Shown piece by piece: positions 43,068 through 50,896 of a DNA stretch of 64,000 nucleotides. The stretch covers positions 1 through 64,000 of the forward strand of contig NZ_JADIKM010000005.1 of the NCBI RefSeq assembly GCF_044904665.1. The letters are read 5' to 3'. The stretch is from Dyella_A ginsengisoli (GTDB taxonomy: Bacteria > Pseudomonadota > Gammaproteobacteria > Xanthomonadales > Rhodanobacteraceae). Position numbers and translations under genes: made by a program. Each line of letters opens with the position of its first letter. The stretch's first letter is position 1. The notes beneath the pieces are model-generated. The model saw only the letters and a list, made by a program, of their open reading frames with translations. It made no database searches and was not told the origin of the DNA.

Positions 43068-43754
43068 TCAAATCTGAGCCGGCTTCAGGCCGGGATCGAC
43101 CTGCGCCAGTTGGGCGTGCGACCAGCAGCGCACGAGCTGCCCGTTCTCGCCGAGGGGCCGATTCGCCACGGCCGCCGAATGCTCGTCGGTGTCGCTGGTG
43201 TCGTAGCAGACAACCTTGATCTCGCCGCTGTCGCAGCGAATGGAGTGGATCTGGCCGTCGGTCATATCGACTACGACGACCTGCGGGACAAGGCCCAGTT
43301 CGCGCGCTGCCGACACGATGGCTTCCTGTTCGGCCATATCAAAGCAAACGAACGGTCCTTCATACCCGGATTCCTCGGCCAGTGCTTCGGCCTTGTCGTA
43401 GTGGACACCTAGGTCGTATTCCTCCTGGGTGGCGCTGACGATGAATACCGGCATGTCGGGCATGCCCGAAGCGTTGACGCAGGCGACCATGACTGGCGTG
43501 CCGAAGTCACTACGATGCGTGACCGCGGTCGATACGGTGGCCGCAGCCTCGTCGCCGTCATCCAAGCCCATGCGCTCCCGCATTTCGGAGACGAACGTCT
43601 CGGGAGGCATAAGACCGTAGCGCGCCAAGCGTGCCGGGACATCTTCTGCGCACAGGTTTCCGTCTTCGATGCGCTGTCGCAGGAAATCAGCGATCTCGGC
43701 TTCCAGTTTCAGGCGGGCGCTGACGGTTTCGGAAGATTGGGTGTTGGTGCTCAT
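43068..43754 (-). CDS. ICE-conserved hypothetical protein
   Basis: A 228-residue acidic protein, start fixed at 43754 by AAGGAG. The N-terminal third is helical (RLKLEAEIADFLRQRIEDG); the rest has alternating strand and helix with CVNASGMPDMPVFIVSATQEEYDLGVHYDKAEALAEESGYEGPFVCFD and VVVDMTDGQIHSI. No known family is recognised. A strong hairpin (43779-43813) lies in its leader. It is the last gene of the accessory cluster. Confidence 0.7.
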   Translation of the reverse strand: MSTNTQSSETVSARLKLEAEIADFLRQRIEDGNLCAEDVPARLARYGLMPPETFVSEMRERMGLDDGDEAAATVSTAVTHRSDFGTPVMVACVNASGMPDMPVFIVSATQEEYDLGVHYDKAEALAEESGYEGPFVCFDMAEQEAIVSAARELGLVPQVVVVDMTDGQIHSIRCDSGEIKVVCYDTSDTDEHSAAVANRPLGENGQLVRCWSHAQLAQVDPGLKPAQI

Positions 43755-43778
43755 GGAAATCTCCTTGGGATAAAGAGC

Positions 43779-43813
43779 GCAGCCACGTACACGGAGACCG
43801 TGAACGTGGCTGC
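43779..43813 (-). promoter_or_regulatory. strong leader hairpin before the 228-aa gene
   Basis: GCAGCCACGT (43779-43788) pairs with ACGTGGCTGC (43804-43813), with an inner CACGG/CCGTG stem and a three-base loop. The hairpin ends 11 bp before the AGGAG site of the gene. It is one of the leader hairpins found before nearly every gene of this cluster. Confidence 0.6.
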
Positions 43814-43865
43814 TAGGTGGGAACAACGGAAAGCCGGCGGCGCTAGGCCGGCGTTGGCGTGGGGA

Positions 43866-46145
43866 TCAGGCGGCGACCAGTTGCCGGGCCAATGCGACCT
43901 CGACGGAATCACCGTCCTGGTTGAGCACATCCAGGCCCGATTCGGGTACGTCGCCCGAGGTGGACTGCGAGACCATGATCTTCTTGGCCATCAGCTCCAG
44001 GCAGGTCATCTGCGAGGAACCGGCGTAGCCGAGGTAGATCACGCGCACCGGCTGTTTCTGTCCGATGCGCCAGGAGCGGCGTGCCGCCTGCTGGAGCGAG
44101 TACACGTTGTAGCCCGACTGCATGAAAACGATCGTCGGGAAGTCCAACAGGTCCAAGCCCGTCTTGACCAGCTCGGGGTTGGTGATGAGCACGTCGATGC
44201 CACGGTCCAGTTGCTCGGCGATCCAGTCCTCGCGGCGGCTGGCGTCCACGCTTGCGCGCAGCACCGCCACCCGAAAACCTTCTTGTTCCAGCAGCACCTT
44301 CAAGCGCGATGTGGTGTCGCGCGTGCCGGTATAGACCGTGTACGCCAAGACCTTGCGGCCCTGCGCCTTCTCTTCCTTGCAGATGTCGATCAGCTCGCGC
44401 TCTTTCGGCGTCACCTCGAACTCGTTGAACTGAGCCGGGACGAACGCCAAGGTGTTGCGCGTGCGCGGATGCACCACGGTTTCCGACCGGAAGCAACAGT
44501 CCGGCCAGGCAAGCAGCACGTTGAGCACCACGCCCAGCAGCGTCGTATCGCGTCGCGCCAGAGCCTGTTTCAGCTCCGCGGTCAGCCGACCCGCCAGGTC
44601 GCGGTAGGCCGCGGCTTGCGCCGTGTCCATTGCGACTTCACGGAACTCCTCGTCATACGGCGGCAGGACGTTGCCACCGATGTCCTTGAGCTTGAGGAAA
44701 ATCGTGAACGGCAGGATGCACCGCAAGACCCCTTTCGGCCCGAAGCCGGGAGCCTTGACCGTGCGCACCGATACCTTGGTGCCCTTGGCCGTCTTGTGCG
44801 CCGTGCCGGCGCTCTCGGAGTAGATGTCCTTCAGGACGCCGTGATCGCGCATGAACGCCATCGCGGCCGAAGTCATGCTCCCACTCGTGCTCGGGCGGTA
44901 GCCGTCTTCGATCATCCGTCCAGGCAGTGCCCGGAACAGCAGGTGGAACAGGTCGTCGCCGTAGCCGCCCATCAACGTGCCGGTCAGCAGCAAGGTCTTG
45001 CGAGCCTTCGCCGCCAGCACGCCCATGGCCTGGCCTTGGGCGCTGCCACCGTTCTTGTACTCGTGCGCCTCGTCGGCGATGAGCAGGTCGAACGTGCCCT
45101 GTGGCAGGTAGCGCTTGATGAACTCGGACGGCTGGTAGCCGCCTTCGCCGAAGCCGAACTCCATGTTGGCCATCGCTCTTTCCATGCGATGCGCCTGGCG
45201 GTCAGAGAAGACCAGTTCGCCGTTGCCATCCATCAAGTTGATGAACTCGTGGATGTTGTCGCCCAGCATCGACGCCAGGAACCCGTCGCCGAACTTCTGC
45301 ATCAGCTTCTGCGCGGTGACTTCCCCGATCGTCGGGATGCGCTTCAAGGCTTTCAGCACGGCCGAGGACTGGTCGCTGCCGGACAGGCTGCGCGGGCGGA
45401 TCAGCGTCCACAGGGGCGCGGCGCAATGGCTGCACTTCCTGCGGTATTCCTCGGCTTGGAGCGCGACCGGATTGACCGGCTCGCCATCGAGGTCGGTGAT
45501 GACCGTGCCGCAGTCCGGGCACGCAGCCACGTGGCCGTGGCGGGTACGCCGCTGGGTGAAGACGGGCTTCCAGTGGAACCCCATCCGCATCCGCACGCGC
45601 CCCAGGATGAAGAACTCCTGGCCCGTGGGGTGTACACCCAACTGCTCGCGCAGCTTGATGAGTTTGACCAGCGTATCCGGTCCGTTGAGCACCCAGACCT
45701 TGGCACCTGCTACGGTTTCCTGGATCTCACGCCGCCACTTGTAAACAAGGTGCGGTGGCGAGAGAACTAGGGTGCGGCGGTAGCCTTCGGCGTTGAGCAC
45801 CGCGGCCGTGGCGATGCCGACGGTCGTCTTGCCGCAGCCCATCTCGCCGTTGACGATCGCAGCGCGTTCGCCACGGTCGATCAGCAATTCGGCAGCGGCG
45901 TGGACAACTTCGGCCTGGGCCGGGAACAGCTTGCGCTTGAGGCCGGCGACGATGAGTTGCCGGCGCGTCTGTGGCTGGCCGTTATAGACCGGCGGGTTTG
46001 CGCTGTTGAGGGCGTCGAGCAGTTCGTCGCCGAATTCGCCGACGAAATCCTGAAGGCTCAGGGTCAGAGGGGAAGATTCCGCATCGAGCAGTTCGCCCTG
46101 TACGGGCGTGGCTTCAGCGGCGGTGGTTTCGAGATCGAGGGACAT
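43866..46145 (-). CDS. SNF2-like DEAH helicase with zinc ribbon
   Basis: A 759-residue superfamily 2 ATPase. Walker A is GEMGCGKTTVGIA (about residues 100-112). A zinc ribbon lies at about 200-245 (ACPDCGTV ... CSHCAAP). Walker B is IADEAHEYKNG (about 355-365), and the C-terminal RecA lobe ends with the SNF2-type arginine motif QQAARRSWRIGQKQPVRV (about 680-697). It probably remodels protein-DNA complexes or unwinds DNA for the element. It is the largest gene of the accessory cluster; a hairpin (46186-46207) precedes its start. Confidence 0.85.
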   Translation of the reverse strand: MSLDLETTAAEATPVQGELLDAESSPLTLSLQDFVGEFGDELLDALNSANPPVYNGQPQTRRQLIVAGLKRKLFPAQAEVVHAAAELLIDRGERAAIVNGEMGCGKTTVGIATAAVLNAEGYRRTLVLSPPHLVYKWRREIQETVAGAKVWVLNGPDTLVKLIKLREQLGVHPTGQEFFILGRVRMRMGFHWKPVFTQRRTRHGHVAACPDCGTVITDLDGEPVNPVALQAEEYRRKCSHCAAPLWTLIRPRSLSGSDQSSAVLKALKRIPTIGEVTAQKLMQKFGDGFLASMLGDNIHEFINLMDGNGELVFSDRQAHRMERAMANMEFGFGEGGYQPSEFIKRYLPQGTFDLLIADEAHEYKNGGSAQGQAMGVLAAKARKTLLLTGTLMGGYGDDLFHLLFRALPGRMIEDGYRPSTSGSMTSAAMAFMRDHGVLKDIYSESAGTAHKTAKGTKVSVRTVKAPGFGPKGVLRCILPFTIFLKLKDIGGNVLPPYDEEFREVAMDTAQAAAYRDLAGRLTAELKQALARRDTTLLGVVLNVLLAWPDCCFRSETVVHPRTRNTLAFVPAQFNEFEVTPKERELIDICKEEKAQGRKVLAYTVYTGTRDTTSRLKVLLEQEGFRVAVLRASVDASRREDWIAEQLDRGIDVLITNPELVKTGLDLLDFPTIVFMQSGYNVYSLQQAARRSWRIGQKQPVRVIYLGYAGSSQMTCLELMAKKIMVSQSTSGDVPESGLDVLNQDGDSVEVALARQLVAA

Positions 46146-46185
46146 GGTGATGCTCCAAAGAAAAATGGGGCATGCACCACCCCCA

Positions 46186-46207
46186 GCGGGGCAATGGCAT
46201 GCCCCGC
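46186..46207 (-). promoter_or_regulatory. leader hairpin before the helicase gene
   Basis: GCGGGGC (46186-46192) and GCCCCGC (46201-46207) pair with an eight-base loop, about 40 bp before the start codon. Like the other leader hairpins it is flanked by CAC/GTGG-type bases. Confidence 0.5.
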
Positions 46208-46280
46208 AGTGGGAAGGAAATCGGCACTTGGCCGAGGTGGTCGAAGTTGCCGGCCGTGGCGGCCTGCTGGTGAATCGTGC

Positions 46281-46586
46281 TCAGTCTTCGGACGACAGCA
46301 CGATGGCGGTGACGTTACGGCCTCCATCTGTGATGATGCGGATGGCGAGCCCTGGGTGGATCTCGTAGTGCGATTCCAGCGGCGCACCCGATTGAAGTGC
46401 AGTGGTATTGGCTTGCCATTGCTGAACGCTGACATCACCCCAGTCGCCACGAGCGTGCCGTCTGAAGTACGGAATCGGGTCCAGATAACCCGCTTGCATG
46501 AGGCGATTAACGCTTCTACTGAATATGAGAGCACCGATTGGGAACGCCAGCCTTTGGCTATAGGTTTCGATGCGATGTGATGCCAT
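46281..46586 (-). CDS. orphan protein, paralogue of the 106-aa protein upstream
   Basis: A 101-residue protein; AAGGAGG precedes the start. It shares a clear pattern with the neighbour at 46677-46997 (YLDPIPYFRRHARGDWGD against LIDPLAYVQRHVRGDWGE, then QANTTAL against QANDVAI and a similar C-terminal strand pair). This indicates a tandem duplication with strong divergence. The family seems specific to these elements and its role is unknown. Confidence 0.72.
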   Translation of the reverse strand: MASHRIETYSQRLAFPIGALIFSRSVNRLMQAGYLDPIPYFRRHARGDWGDVSVQQWQANTTALQSGAPLESHYEIHPGLAIRIITDGGRNVTAIVLSSED

Positions 46587-46623
46587 GGCTTCCTCCTTGA
46601 TGAGTCATTGAGCCACGACACTC

Positions 46624-46649
46624 CTGACGGAGTGAAGTAGCTCCGTCAG
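46624..46649 (-). promoter_or_regulatory. 9-bp perfect leader hairpin before the 101-aa gene
   Basis: CTGACGGAG (46624-46632) and CTCCGTCAG (46641-46649) with an eight-base loop. It ends about 30 bp before the AAGGAGG site of the gene at 46281-46586. Confidence 0.55.
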
Positions 46650-46676
46650 ATGGATGAAGTTGACGAGGCAGCTCCT

Positions 46677-46997
46677 TCAGAGCATGTCGCGTTCTTCGGG
46701 AAGCTGGATCACCGTGGTCTGGTGGTCCTCGCTGGTCTTGACGATCAACACCAGTTCGGGCGTGATCCTGAAGTGGGAGATCATCAGATCGTCCCCACGG
46801 ATTGCGACGTCGTTGGCTTGGCGGGTGGCCTCGTCGGTCTCGCCCCAGTCACCGCGCACATGGCGCTGGACATAGGCCAAGGGATCGATCAGGCCTTTGC
46901 GGGCCAGCCAATGCACCTTCTCGCTCAACTGCAACGTACCTGGTGCGAACAACGGTTGTTTCTGCGGCGCGGGCCGCTTGAACAGGCTTGAGAACAT
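46677..46997 (-). CDS. orphan protein, paralogue of the 101-aa protein downstream
   Basis: A 106-residue protein with a basic N-terminus (MFSSLFKRPAPQKQ) and the RGDWGE core described for its neighbour. AAGGAGAAA precedes the start, and a GGACG/CGTCC hairpin lies at 47027-47042. Its function is unknown. Confidence 0.72.
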   Translation of the reverse strand: MFSSLFKRPAPQKQPLFAPGTLQLSEKVHWLARKGLIDPLAYVQRHVRGDWGETDEATRQANDVAIRGDDLMISHFRITPELVLIVKTSEDHQTTVIQLPEERDML

Positions 46998-47048
46998 GGG
47001 TGTTTCTCCTTCGATGTGGTACAGCAGGACGGCAGGGCGTCCGGTGGA

Positions 47049-48158
47049 TTAACGGATGGTCAGGACCTCGCCCCGTGTAGCGGAGTCGGGTGTCATGTCC
47101 CACGCGCGGATGACAGGCACGAACTTGTCGGTGAGGATGCGGGTCTCGGCGACGGAACCGTCTTCGCGTTCGGTGAATTCGCGTTGAAGCGTCTTGTCCT
47201 TGTGGGTGTCACCTTTGACGACGAGTACGCGCCCGGTCTTGGAGCGCACAACCCCCGAGATCGCGCCTGCGGCCAGGGCCAGGGCGAGATGCCAGTGGGA
47301 CAAGGCACGCGCCGGTGGACGCAGCGACTGCTGCGCGGCCCCCAGGTGCGTGTCCTGCGATGGCCAGAGACCTTGCAGCCGGCCGACTTCATCGGCGAAC
47401 TGCTCCGGCTCCATCGTCACGCGGAAGAAGTGCTCCGGTTCGGCCGGACTGGCGGGGACGATGTACGGCAGGAACGGCCATTCGCTCGGCAGTTCCTCGG
47501 CTTCGACTTCGCCAAGCCCAACCTGCAGCAGCAGATTGCGCACGGCCTTGAGACCATCGGGTGCCAGCTCGCGCTGACGCACCCTGCGGCCGAAGATCAC
47601 CACCTGCTTGAACTGCGTCTCCACCGCTCGGTAGATCCGCAGGTCCGTGTAGTGGCGTGTCAGCCAGCCGACCAGCTCCGCATCGAGCACGTAGCCGGGG
47701 ACGATGAAGACCAGCACGCCGCCATACTGCAGCAGCGACAGGCTGCGCTGGTAGAACAGTTTCTCGAAGCGGGGACGGCCCTGGCCTTGATAGCCGATGT
47801 TGCCGTTGACGTCCTTGGACAGATCGCCATACGGCGGGTTGAGCCAGAGCAGCCCGAAGGACTGCTTGGAGATCATTGTGTCCATCAGGTCCGCGTGCAG
47901 GCAGTGATCGACCAGGCCGCGGGCATGGCGCGCCCGTTCCGCGTCGAACTCGACGGCGAACGCCTTGGCCTGCTCGCGCCCGAGGGCATGAGCGGCTTCG
48001 GCGATCGCCACGCCTTCGCCGGCGCAGGGATCGAGGATGCACATCGGGCCATCGCTGGGCATCAGTGCGTTGAGGGCTCTTTCGAGCGTGGGTTCGTCGG
48101 TCGGGTAATACCCGTTCTTGGCGAAATTGCGGGCGAGCCGCGGGAACATGAGGGCCAT
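47049..48158 (-). CDS. class I SAM-dependent DNA adenine methyltransferase-like protein (DUF6094-type)
   Basis: A 369-residue protein, start fixed at 48158 by AGGAG. The SAM-binding motif is ILDPCAGEGVAIAEAA (about residues 39-54), and the catalytic motif NPPYGD (about 105-110) is that of N6-adenine or N4-cytosine DNA methyltransferases. No restriction partner is next to it, so an orphan protective or regulatory methylase of the element is likely. A 13-bp perfect hairpin precedes it. Confidence 0.82.
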   Translation of the reverse strand: MALMFPRLARNFAKNGYYPTDEPTLERALNALMPSDGPMCILDPCAGEGVAIAEAAHALGREQAKAFAVEFDAERARHARGLVDHCLHADLMDTMISKQSFGLLWLNPPYGDLSKDVNGNIGYQGQGRPRFEKLFYQRSLSLLQYGGVLVFIVPGYVLDAELVGWLTRHYTDLRIYRAVETQFKQVVIFGRRVRQRELAPDGLKAVRNLLLQVGLGEVEAEELPSEWPFLPYIVPASPAEPEHFFRVTMEPEQFADEVGRLQGLWPSQDTHLGAAQQSLRPPARALSHWHLALALAAGAISGVVRSKTGRVLVVKGDTHKDKTLQREFTEREDGSVAETRILTDKFVPVIRAWDMTPDSATRGEVLTIR

Positions 48159-48187
48159 GGAAGTCTCCTGGTTGGCGGGGATGAAGT

Positions 48188-48215
48188 GCGAGAGCACGCC
48201 TTGGCGTGCTCTCGC
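48188..48215 (-). promoter_or_regulatory. 13-bp perfect leader hairpin before the methyltransferase gene
   Basis: GCGAGAGCACGCC (48188-48200) and GGCGTGCTCTCGC (48203-48215) pair perfectly with a two-base loop. There is no T-run on the minus strand, so this is not a terminator. It lies about 15 bp from the AGGAG site. Confidence 0.65.
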
Positions 48216-48222
48216 GGGTGGG

Positions 48223-48873
48223 TCAAGCCGCTACCGCTTCCGGCGTCCAAATCTTGGCCGGATAGGGATAGGCGGTGAGCACGTCACTGTGGATCAGGGA
48301 GCCCAGCGCCAGGGTCAGCGCCGGCACGTCGATGGCGAGCCGATGGCCTTCCAGCGGCCCGAGGGCGAACGGAAGACGGGCCAGCATCTCGCGGGTCTGT
48401 AGCAGCTCCAGCACGGTTTCGCGCCAGTGGTCGAGCAGCGGCAGTGGGCAGGTGTCCCGTACCAGCATCCACAGGCGGTCAAGCCGGTGGGCGCTGCCCT
48501 TGGGCAGCAATGCCAGTGCGCTGGCGTTGGCCTTGTCGGGCTTGACGCAGCGGCGGTCGAACAGCCACACGTTGGACAGCGAACCGAACAGCGTTCGCCG
48601 GTAGGCGCGGGTCATGCGCTTTTCCAGGCGATCGACGTTGCTGACGAACACCGGGACGCTGCCGCCCTGGTCGGTGATGACGTGGAACTGGTCCAGGCCC
48701 TGTTCGTCGCGCCCGAGGGTCAGACGAGCGAGGAACTGCTGGACGGCGGTGTCGCGCGCCCAGATCGACAGGAAGATCAGATTGCCCTGGTCATCGCCGA
48801 CGCAAGCGTCGGCCATCACGTCGGAGCATTCGTCGATGCGATACAGCGTGGTGGAAGAAGTGTGTGCGGGCAT
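48223..48873 (-). CDS. ICE-conserved hypothetical protein
   Basis: A 216-residue protein without recognised domains. The first 90 residues have alternating strands and helices (IFLSIWARDTAVQQFLARLTLG ... PVFVSNVDRLEKRMTRAYRRTLFGSL); the rest is helical. It lies between two closely spaced orphan genes and has a TGGGGCA/TGCCCCA hairpin at 48912-48930 upstream. Confidence 0.65.
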   Translation of the reverse strand: MPAHTSSTTLYRIDECSDVMADACVGDDQGNLIFLSIWARDTAVQQFLARLTLGRDEQGLDQFHVITDQGGSVPVFVSNVDRLEKRMTRAYRRTLFGSLSNVWLFDRRCVKPDKANASALALLPKGSAHRLDRLWMLVRDTCPLPLLDHWRETVLELLQTREMLARLPFALGPLEGHRLAIDVPALTLALGSLIHSDVLTAYPYPAKIWTPEAVAA

Positions 48874-48911
48874 GGTGGTGTCCTCGGATCAACGGGAACA
48901 GCACCGCCCGC

Positions 48912-48930
48912 TGGGGCAAGTACTGCCCCA
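48912..48930 (-). promoter_or_regulatory. leader hairpin before the 216-aa gene
   Basis: TGGGGCA (48912-48918) and TGCCCCA (48924-48930) form a perfect seven-base-pair stem with a five-base loop, about 40 bp before the start. Confidence 0.5.
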
Positions 48931-48949
48931 GGGGGTGGAAGAAAGCCGC

Positions 48950-49210
48950 TCAGTCCGGCTCGAACTGCCGGGTGTGCGGGTTGAAGTGCAGCGCCTCATC
49001 TACCGAAGTGATTGGCGTGAAGCCCTCCAGGTAGATGTTGTTGAGGTACTGGTCGCGGTAGGTCAGTGCCTGCCGTGCCTGTTCCTCAGTGAGGCCGTTA
49101 CTGATGAAGTACTCCAGCATTTCCTCGTCGGACGAAACTTCGTCGTTGGACAGACTCCCTTCAACGAGCTTCAACAGCGAGGGCGGAAGCGCAGCCAGGA
49201 TCGGGTCCAT
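48950..49210 (-). CDS. small acidic orphan protein
   Basis: An 86-residue acidic protein with two or three helices (LPPSLLKLVEGSLS and EEMLEYFISNGLTEEQARQALTYRDQYLNNIY). AGGAGG precedes the start. It follows the disrupted DUF6927-like frame by 16 bp. The family is unknown. Confidence 0.65.
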   Translation of the reverse strand: MDPILAALPPSLLKLVEGSLSNDEVSSDEEMLEYFISNGLTEEQARQALTYRDQYLNNIYLEGFTPITSVDEALHFNPHTRQFEPD

Positions 49211-49226
49211 GTCGGTTCCTCCTGGC

Positions 49227-49631
49227 TCAGGCCATCAGCGCTGCGGTGGGTGCCGCAGGTGCCGTGGGTGTGCGCCGCCGCGCGTGGTAGGCGCGAACGC
49301 CTGCGCGCCAGTCGGCGGACTGCTCCGGTGCGAGATCCAGATAGGACAGCGGGCACTAGTAGTACGGGTGCATGGACTCGTCCAGCGGCTTGTAGCCCCA
49401 CTGGCCGCCGTTGCGTTCGAGCAGATCGCAACGGATGTAGCGCAGGGATTGACCCGGCTCCAGATGACGATGCACGCCTTCGACTTTGGCCGTCACTTCC
49501 GCGACGGACCACAGGACGTTGCCGCGCAGAGCGTGGGCGATGACCTTGACGCTGGCGCGCTCGGTCTCTTGCGGTGCGATCAGTTCCGCGATCAGTTCAG
49601 ACCGCGATTGGGGGGAGAAATACCAGCCCAT
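49227..49631 (-). pseudogene. DUF6927-like gene interrupted by an in-frame TAG
   Basis: The gene starts at 49631 (AGGAGG upstream) and reads 91 residues to a TAG at 49356-49358, after ESMHPYY. Past the stop the same frame continues for 42 codons (CPLSYLDLAPEQ ... WRAGVRAYHARRR) to TGA at 49227. From memory, family members have YYYSCPL here; loss of three bases (TAC-TCG to TAG) would explain it. The C-terminal part still looks protein-like, so the lesion may be recent, or the TAG is read through. A GGGGG/CCCCC leader hairpin lies at 49671-49684. Confidence 0.7.
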
Positions 49632-49731
49632 GAAAGGCCTCCTGAAGAATCGAGCCGGAGGCCTCCCCGTGGGGGAGAGCCCCCAGCGGGTGATGGAGTG
49701 CCGCGCGTGCGGCGATGGAGTCCGGTGCGGA

Positions 49732-50055
49732 CTAGGAACCGCAACCGGCTGGGCAGTAGCCCAGTTCGATGCCATGGGAGCAGTAGCCGTTTGCAGCGTT
49801 CCACTCCTGCGTTTCCTGCCGTTCGGCAGGCGTTGCGTAGTCCCATTCCTGGGTCGCGATTTCCAGGGCCTGAGCCCGCTGGTTTTCCGGCAACCGACTG
49901 GCTTGCGCGTCGATCTCCGAACTGAAAAGCGTGACCCAGTGATCCCAGGACAGGCCGCAACCACGCTGGGCGTGCTCGGCGGCCGTCTTGCAGACAGCGC
50001 GCCACGCGGGTTCGTCCAGCGTGGAATGAGGTGCATCGCAAGCGATGGTGGACAT
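49732..50055 (-). CDS. small cysteine-containing orphan protein
   Basis: A 107-residue protein, start fixed at 50055 by GGAGG. The N-terminal part is helical with AVCKTAAEHAQRGCGLSWDHWVTLF; the C-terminus ends with a compact cysteine cluster (GYCSHGIELGYCPAGCGS) that could bind a metal. The function is unknown. A GGGG/CCCC hairpin with GC-rich flanks lies in its leader (50096-50109). Confidence 0.65.
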   Translation of the reverse strand: MSTIACDAPHSTLDEPAWRAVCKTAAEHAQRGCGLSWDHWVTLFSSEIDAQASRLPENQRAQALEIATQEWDYATPAERQETQEWNAANGYCSHGIELGYCPAGCGS

Positions 50056-50149
50056 GATGGAGACCTCCAGAAGAAAGCCGGAGCCTCCCCCGCATGGGGA
50101 AGGAACCCCGGCGGGTGGATGAAGAACACCGCGGATGCGGCGTCTGCGA

Positions 50150-50839
50150 TCACGCAGGTTGCAGTTCGGCCTGGCGGCTCCACTCCTGCGTCTTGAAGTC
50201 CAGCGCGTAGCCCAGTTCACCCAGGCGGGCGATCTGCGCGCGCAGGGTGCGACGGTCGATGGTCGAATCCAGTTTCACGGACTCACCCAGCGGCCAGAGC
50301 AGCCCGAACAGTGCGGCGTCGCCATCTTCGGTGCTGCCGGGGGCAGCCGCCGCAGCGGGCGTCGGCGCATCCACGCCGAAAGGCGTGGTATCGACCATCG
50401 GGTCCGCGGACGCCTGCACGGATGCGGGCTTGGCGGGTCTGGATGCCTTGGTGGACTTGGCCGGCGTTGCCGCAGGCTGCGCCCCCAGTTCTTCATCGAG
50501 CGGATCGATGTCCTGGGTGGAAAAGCTGCGAATATCGTCGCGGCTCAGTTTGTCAACGCCGAAGAGCGTCATGCCATCCAGGTTGCAACGAATCTCGAAC
50601 TTGATGCCGCCCCGCATGGGGATCGGGTTCGGAAAGATGTAGCGGATCACGAACTCCCCGTCGTACTTGCCTTCGGGGTATTGCTCCAGCTCCGCGTCCT
50701 TCACCGCGAAGTTTCCGATAGGAGTGACGAGGTAGCCGACGCAGAACGGACCATTGCGGCCGTGGATTGTGCGAATCGAAAGCTGGCCTGATACGACGAT
50801 GGGCAGTGCCGATCTTGTGGATGCCGATGTGGCTGCCAT
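50150..50839 (-). CDS. DUF3275 family protein
   Basis: A 229-residue protein, start at 50839 after AAGGAG. The N-terminal domain (VSGQLSIRTIHGRNGPFCVGYLVTPIGNFAVKD ... GEFVIRYIFP) is the DUF3275 pattern; a Pro/Ala-rich linker (about 125-175) leads to a C-terminal helical part (FGLLWPLGESVKLDSTIDRRTLRAQIARLGELGY). It is standard in this ICE family, with unknown function, and lies just after the DUF3577 terminator. Confidence 0.85.
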   Translation of the reverse strand: MAATSASTRSALPIVVSGQLSIRTIHGRNGPFCVGYLVTPIGNFAVKDAELEQYPEGKYDGEFVIRYIFPNPIPMRGGIKFEIRCNLDGMTLFGVDKLSRDDIRSFSTQDIDPLDEELGAQPAATPAKSTKASRPAKPASVQASADPMVDTTPFGVDAPTPAAAAAPGSTEDGDAALFGLLWPLGESVKLDSTIDRRTLRAQIARLGELGYALDFKTQEWSRQAELQPA

Positions 50840-50862
50840 GATGGTTCTCCTTGGGGAATAGG

Positions 50863-50888
50863 AAAAAGGCAAGGCCCCGTGAGGGGCC
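50863..50888 (-). terminator. terminator downstream of the DUF3577 gene
   Basis: Minus strand: GGCCCC-TCAC-GGGGCC followed by TTGCC and five T. It lies 9 bp after the DUF3577 stop, in the leader of the DUF3275 gene. The offset T-run makes it a weaker terminator. Confidence 0.6.
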
Positions 50889-50896
50889 ATGCCGGA

